From Lachnospiraceae bacterium OF09-6 (GTDB lineage: Bacteria; Bacillota; Clostridia; Lachnospirales; Lachnospiraceae): a DNA stretch of 9,191 nucleotides. The notes under the pieces were generated by a model. The model was not told the origin of the DNA. It saw only the letters and a program-made list of their open reading frames with translations, and made no database searches. The first letter of the stretch is position 1; each line of letters begins with the position of its first letter. The DNA lies in contig QUMM01000057.1 of assembly GCA_003435055.1 (NCBI GenBank), positions 1 to 9,191 of the forward strand, written 5' to 3'. Made by a program: the position numbers and the translations under genes. Shown piece after piece: positions 6,082-9,191 of this stretch.

Positions 6082-6131
6082 AAAAAAGGAATTTGAATCG
6101 GGATATATTTTTCCTGATTCAAATTCCTTTT
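6082..6131 (-). terminator. Bidirectional terminator between the convergent operons
   Basis: Two 20-nt arms (6084-6103 and 6112-6131) pair over nearly their full length around an 8-nt loop. On the minus strand the stem is followed by TTTTTT and lies just past the stop codon of the isomerase-like gene, so it ends the LacI operon. On the plus strand it ends in CCTTTTAAAG and can stop transcripts from the sigma operon or the 63-bp repeat array. Confidence 0.9.
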
Positions 6132-6135
6132 AAAG

Positions 6136-6915
6136 TTAATTGAGTAACAATTGAAGATATTCACAGCAGACTTTAGCTTCTGTAAAGAACTCTTTTTTGA
6201 CTGCAGTTGCTTCTACTGTCAATATTCTATCATAATTACTTTCTTTCAGCTTATCAATATAGTCAGCATATGGATATTCGTCTGTGGGATCAGGAAAATA
6301 GCGAAGATCACCACGCGGAAAATCTATATGTGCATGCTTGATAATTGAGTGATAGGTAATAATATTTTCCAGTGATTCACCGGTTTTATGCATATGCCTC
6401 AGATCGCACATTGAAGAACAATTCTGAGATTTCACAGATGGCAAAAAGTCATGAACCTCAGGCAGTGTATTGAGAAAATTTGAATTAGCCGGACCAAGTG
6501 GCTCAATAACCAACTGAATATGATAGTTACCCAATAGATTGCTAAAAGCAGTGATAATTCCTGCTATGTGAGAAGAACCATTCTGCAAAGAAACAGACTC
6601 TGGAATACTGCGACATTTACCGGCACCAAATGGAATCATGTTACAACCAAGTTCAGATACACGACGTGCGCCCTTTTCAGTATGCTCAAGCCAGAAGTCG
6701 AGAGAAAAATCCTTAGAAAAGAATCTTTCCGTTAATGGAAGCAATCCGGAAAAGACTTCAAATCCCAAACCAGATGCTGTACATTCTTTATAAAAAATGG
6801 TGAATTGTGTATCTGGCATATCTGTGATTTCGCAAAAATCAAGTTCTGCGCAATCATAGCCAGCCTTTTTTATAGATACCAGATCTTTAGAAGATCCAAA
6901 ACAACCAAGTTTCAT
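6136..6915 (-). CDS. Sugar phosphate isomerase/epimerase-like TIM-barrel protein (xylose isomerase-like, AP-endonuclease-2 fold)
   Basis: 259 aa, the usual family size. The chain alternates beta strands and helices of a barrel: AGYDCAELDF (18-27), LGFEVFSGLLP (50-60), CNMIPFGAGK (91-100), LVIEPLG (135-141), SSMCDLRHM (167-175), IIKHAHIDFP (191-200), RILTVEAT (230-237). E138, D171, H196 and E235 are at the places where this superfamily binds a divalent metal, so the active site looks intact. Members isomerise or epimerise keto-sugars or act on cyclitol intermediates; the exact substrate cannot be told. AGG in ATGAGGTAG lies about 7 nt before the ATG. It begins 14 nt after the dehydrogenase gene and ends at a strong terminator, so it is the last gene of the LacI operon, probably acting on the product of the dehydrogenase. 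Confidence 0.85.
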   Translation of the reverse strand: MKLGCFGSSKDLVSIKKAGYDCAELDFCEITDMPDTQFTIFYKECTASGLGFEVFSGLLPLTERFFSKDFSLDFWLEHTEKGARRVSELGCNMIPFGAGKCRSIPESVSLQNGSSHIAGIITAFSNLLGNYHIQLVIEPLGPANSNFLNTLPEVHDFLPSVKSQNCSSMCDLRHMHKTGESLENIITYHSIIKHAHIDFPRGDLRYFPDPTDEYPYADYIDKLKESNYDRILTVEATAVKKEFFTEAKVCCEYLQLLLN

Positions 6916-6929
6916 AAAACTACCTCATT

Positions 6930-7928
6930 TTATTGCCATTTAATAATCATTCCAAGAGCTTCTTTATTGTATTTGATTAAATGCTTGTAAGCAGACTCAG
7001 CGTCTTTCTTTTCCACTACTTCATCGATCATAGGATCGAGTTTGATGGAGCCACTTTTTACAAAGCGAAGAAAACAGGTAGCGTCATCTTTGTAAGTCCA
7101 AAAATGAGGATAGGAGGAGTAGAGCGGTATGGAATCTACTGCATGAGCACCAATAACAGTAATGGACTTTTTCTGAACTTCTCTGTAAAAATTAAAATCA
7201 ACAGTTCCACGCGGACAGCCTAAAATGCAGATTCTTGCATAGTCAGCGGCAATTTGGCACGCAGAAACTGTAGCGGCAGGAACACCGGTGTTATCTAACA
7301 CGACAGCAGGACCTTTACCATCGGTCACGTCTTTCAGTAATGTTTCCCAGCCTTCAGAACCATTATTAATGGCAATATCAGCATTGCATGCGCGGGCAAT
7401 TTCTAACCGTTTTTCTACACGATCAAGAGCAATGGCAGGCTGAGCACCTGCCAGATGCGTAAACTGCATAGCAAGAATACCAACAATTCCAAGACCGAGA
7501 GAAGCTACACTTTCACCCAATTCAATTTTGCACTTTCGGACACCCTGGAGAGAAGTCTGACCAAGGCTGGTGAAAGCTGCATGTTCGTAGCTTACACCTT
7601 CTGGAATATGTACTACTTCAAGATCACGAACATTGCCAATTTCACGATGTCCAACATCTACAGCAAAAGTGGCAACACGATCACCCGGTTCGAATCCTAC
7701 AACTTCAGAACCGGTTTTTACAACTTCTCCGGCACAGCAATAGCCAGGAATATATGGATACGCTGGTGTGGCATTCGGGATGCCATTTACCCAGGCACGT
7801 TCTGTACCGGCACTTACTAAAGTGGCAGCCATTTTAACCTGTACCTCATGAGGACCTGGATCCGGAACGTCAACATCAATCAAACGCGGATCACCAGGAC
7901 TGATAGCAACAATACCTTTACATTTCAT
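6930..7928 (-). CDS. MDR-family NAD(P)-dependent dehydrogenase (zinc-type alcohol dehydrogenase-like)
   Basis: 332 aa from the ATG at 7928. The TTG six bases upstream is rejected because AAAGGAG sits 7 nt before the ATG and touches the TTG. The N-terminal GroES-like domain (about 1-130) has VDVPDPGPHEVQVKM and YIPGYCCAGEVV. The Rossmann domain (about 135-260) has GLGIVG with G145, G147 and G150, and D169 at the end of the second strand favours NAD(H). Where zinc alcohol dehydrogenases have a catalytic cysteine, this protein has LVSAGTERAW (residues 38-47), and the four-cysteine structural zinc loop is missing. SAGTE is typical of the bacteriochlorophyllide-dehydrogenase-like MDR branch. It overlaps the regulator gene by 11 nt and precedes a sugar isomerase-like gene, so oxidation or reduction of a sugar or cyclitol is likely; substrate unknown. 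Confidence 0.87.
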   Translation of the reverse strand: MKCKGIVAISPGDPRLIDVDVPDPGPHEVQVKMAATLVSAGTERAWVNGIPNATPAYPYIPGYCCAGEVVKTGSEVVGFEPGDRVATFAVDVGHREIGNVRDLEVVHIPEGVSYEHAAFTSLGQTSLQGVRKCKIELGESVASLGLGIVGILAMQFTHLAGAQPAIALDRVEKRLEIARACNADIAINNGSEGWETLLKDVTDGKGPAVVLDNTGVPAATVSACQIAADYARICILGCPRGTVDFNFYREVQKKSITVIGAHAVDSIPLYSSYPHFWTYKDDATCFLRFVKSGSIKLDPMIDEVVEKKDAESAYKHLIKYNKEALGMIIKWQ

Positions 7929-8961
7929 AGTCAATCTCCTTTGTTGTATTATTTTTACGGTTTAGATTTTGATTATAACCGCAACTTTCTCTGATCATAA
8001 TTTCATAATCCAGCACATCCTGAACAGATTTTAACGGATGCTGATTCATAAGCTTATATAGCTTACGAAACGCCGTCTGCCCCAATTTACGGCGTGGCTG
8101 GCGAACCGTGGTAAGAGGCGGCTCCCAGAATGACGCAATCTCAATATCATCGAATCCGACAACTGCACAGTCTTCCGGAACACGTTTCCCAGATTCTTTT
8201 AATGCGTTGATAGCACCGACTGCAATAATATCACCGGCTGCGAATACTGCAGAAATGGATGGATCCTGATTCAACAGATATTTCATCTCATCATATCCGC
8301 TTTGAATAGAGGAGACACCATACCGTACCAGACTCAGATCAATCGGAATATTATGTTTGGCCAGAGCTGCGATATAACCATTGAAACGGTCTCTGTAAAG
8401 CAGAGAGTTTGGATCACCGGCAATATGTGCGATTCGTGTATGACCAAGCTGGATCAAATGTTCTGTGATAGCAGTAGCAGCACTGATATTATCGATGGTT
8501 ACATTTGGAACCATGTAATTATCCAAGTACTGGCAGGCAACAACGATCGGATATTCTTCTGCAATCTGTTCCATAAGATTTTTGGCGATGGTGGCAGACA
8601 GCGAAATAATGCCATCAATAGTACGTTGTTGGATTGCCTGAAAATAGTAATCTTCAATATTGGGCTGATTGTGCATATCCGCAATTAGAATCTGATAGTC
8701 GTGTTCCCGCGCAGCATCCTCTATTCCAAATAGAATCTCAGAAAAGAAAGTATTGCTGATGTCCGGAACAACAACGATGACAGTTTTTGTCTTCTGTGTA
8801 CGCAACTGTTGGGCGAGTGCGTTTGGTTTGTAATTCAGTTCCTTGATTGCATTCATGACAGCTTCTTTTGTATGCGGTTTTACAGCCTTATTATGTAAAA
8901 CCCGGGAAACTGTGGCAGTAGAAACGCCAGCAGCTTTTGCAACGTCTGTAATAGTAATCAA
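7918..8961 (-). CDS. LacI-family transcriptional regulator
   Basis: 347 aa from a TTG at 8959-8961, preceded by AAGGAGG with 8 nt spacing. A longer frame from an ATG at 9060 would add 33 hydrophobic residues and would start upstream of the promoter, so it is rejected. Residues 1-25 (TITDVAKAAGVSTATVSRVL) form the helix-turn-helix; about 43-57 (NYKPNALAQQLRTQKT) is the hinge helix that enters the minor groove. From 58 on is a periplasmic-binding-protein-like sugar sensor domain (VIVVVPDISNTFFSEILFGIE, DGIISLSA, HTRIAHIAGD, RDRFNGYIAAL, AVFAAGDIIAVGAINAL, VVGFDDIEIASFWEPPLTTVRQP). It is first in the operon, overlaps the dehydrogenase gene by 11 nt and has an operator in its leader, so it probably represses its own operon and perhaps the divergent gene until a sugar-like ligand appears. 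Confidence 0.94.
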   Translation of the reverse strand: MITITDVAKAAGVSTATVSRVLHNKAVKPHTKEAVMNAIKELNYKPNALAQQLRTQKTKTVIVVVPDISNTFFSEILFGIEDAAREHDYQILIADMHNQPNIEDYYFQAIQQRTIDGIISLSATIAKNLMEQIAEEYPIVVACQYLDNYMVPNVTIDNISAATAITEHLIQLGHTRIAHIAGDPNSLLYRDRFNGYIAALAKHNIPIDLSLVRYGVSSIQSGYDEMKYLLNQDPSISAVFAAGDIIAVGAINALKESGKRVPEDCAVVGFDDIEIASFWEPPLTTVRQPRRKLGQTAFRKLYKLMNQHPLKSVQDVLDYEIMIRESCGYNQNLNRKNNTTKEIDYEM

Positions 8962-8977
8962 TGAAATATCCTCCTTC

Positions 8978-8991
8978 GGAAAACGATTACA
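8978..8991 (-). promoter_or_regulatory. LacI/CcpA-type operator in the leader of the regulator gene
   Basis: TGTAATCGTTTTCC on the minus strand agrees with the cre consensus TGWAANCGNTNWCA at 13 of 14 positions, with the central CG that LacI-family hinge helices need. It lies about 9-22 nt after the expected transcription start and just before the ribosome site, a position that blocks transcription when occupied. It could bind the local regulator (autorepression), CcpA (carbon catabolite repression), or both. Confidence 0.72.
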
Positions 8992-9006
8992 TTTAAAATT
9001 AAGGTG

Positions 9007-9035
9007 AATATAGCAAATATAGAATCTAATGTCAA
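9007..9035 (-). promoter_or_regulatory. Promoter of the LacI-dehydrogenase-isomerase operon
   Basis: On the minus strand a perfect TTGACA (9030-9035), a 17-bp spacer and TATATT (9007-9012) predict a start near 9000 and a leader of about 39 nt that contains the operator and AAGGAGG. It confirms that the regulator cannot start at the ATG at 9060. Confidence 0.88.
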
Positions 9036-9141
9036 GAAAAAATGCAAAAATAGACAGCAAAACAGTTAAAAAACATAAATATTATGACAAATAAATAAAA
9101 AAACCAGCACAATATTATATAAAATGACGTAAAATAATGGA

Positions 9142-9170
9142 TTGACAGATGAAAAATTAGCTGTTATGAT
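9142..9170 (+). promoter_or_regulatory. Divergent rightward promoter for a gene beyond the window
   Basis: TTGACA (9142-9147), a 17-bp spacer and TATGAT (9165-9170) preceded by TGT (extended -10) form a strong plus-strand promoter with a start near 9177. The gene it serves is outside the window. About 105 bp of A/T-rich DNA separates it from the leftward promoter; no second copy of the operator was seen near it. Confidence 0.82.
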
Positions 9171-9191
9171 GAATTCACAAAGCTGAAAAAC

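Noticed and set aside
8962..9060. N-terminal extension of the LacI regulator from the ATG at 9060
   Set aside because: It would begin upstream of a consensus promoter, adds hydrophobic residues before the helix-turn-helix, and lacks a ribosome site, while the TTG at 8961 has AAGGAGG.

Overview
The window looks like a chromosomal segment of a low-to-moderate GC Firmicute, most likely a gut Lachnospiraceae (Blautia/Dorea-like). This is inferred from strong AAGGAG(G) ribosome-binding sites, GTG/TTG starts, the protein families present (ECF sigma with a membrane anti-sigma-like partner, a YoaK-type membrane protein, LacI-controlled sugar genes) and a wrecked secreted protein of a type common in that family. 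No rRNA, tRNA, CRISPR array or intact insertion sequence was seen.

Left part (1-2050), minus strand. Nicotinate phosphoribosyltransferase (pncB; NAD salvage) has its own promoter and is followed by a 40-bp palindrome. Upstream of it lies a terminator for, and the remains of, a secreted protein gene: signal peptide and C-terminus survive, the middle is missing and the two ends are out of frame.

Middle part (2022-5722), plus strand. A compact MNT nucleotidyltransferase-HEPN pair (HI0073/HI0074 type toxin-antitoxin) overlaps by 14 nt and is followed 18 nt later by a DUF1275/YoaK membrane protein with an added charged N-terminal helix, then a terminator. Next is a two-gene operon, an ECF sigma factor and a 490-aa single-pass membrane protein with a large outer part (probable anti-sigma/sensor), joined by an ATGA overlap.

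Convergent gap (5723-6135). It holds three tandem copies of a 63-bp unit (5880 to about 6045), preceded by two further hairpins and followed by a strong bidirectional terminator. Each unit can form a short hairpin whose loop can pair with the start of the same unit (an H-type pseudoknot). Base changes between copies keep the hairpin stem as G-U pairs only on the plus strand. I regard this as the most promising undescribed element here: a candidate structured RNA or mobile palindromic repeat.

Right part (6136-9191). A minus-strand operon runs from a near-consensus promoter at 9007-9035 through a LacI-family regulator (TTG start), an MDR-family dehydrogenase (11-nt overlap) and a sugar-phosphate isomerase/epimerase-like TIM-barrel protein (14-nt gap) to the terminator at 6082-6131. 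A LacI/CcpA-type operator lies between the promoter and the regulator start, suggesting autoregulation. A second strong promoter (9142-9170) points right, out of the window, to a divergent gene that probably belongs to the same sugar or cyclitol pathway.
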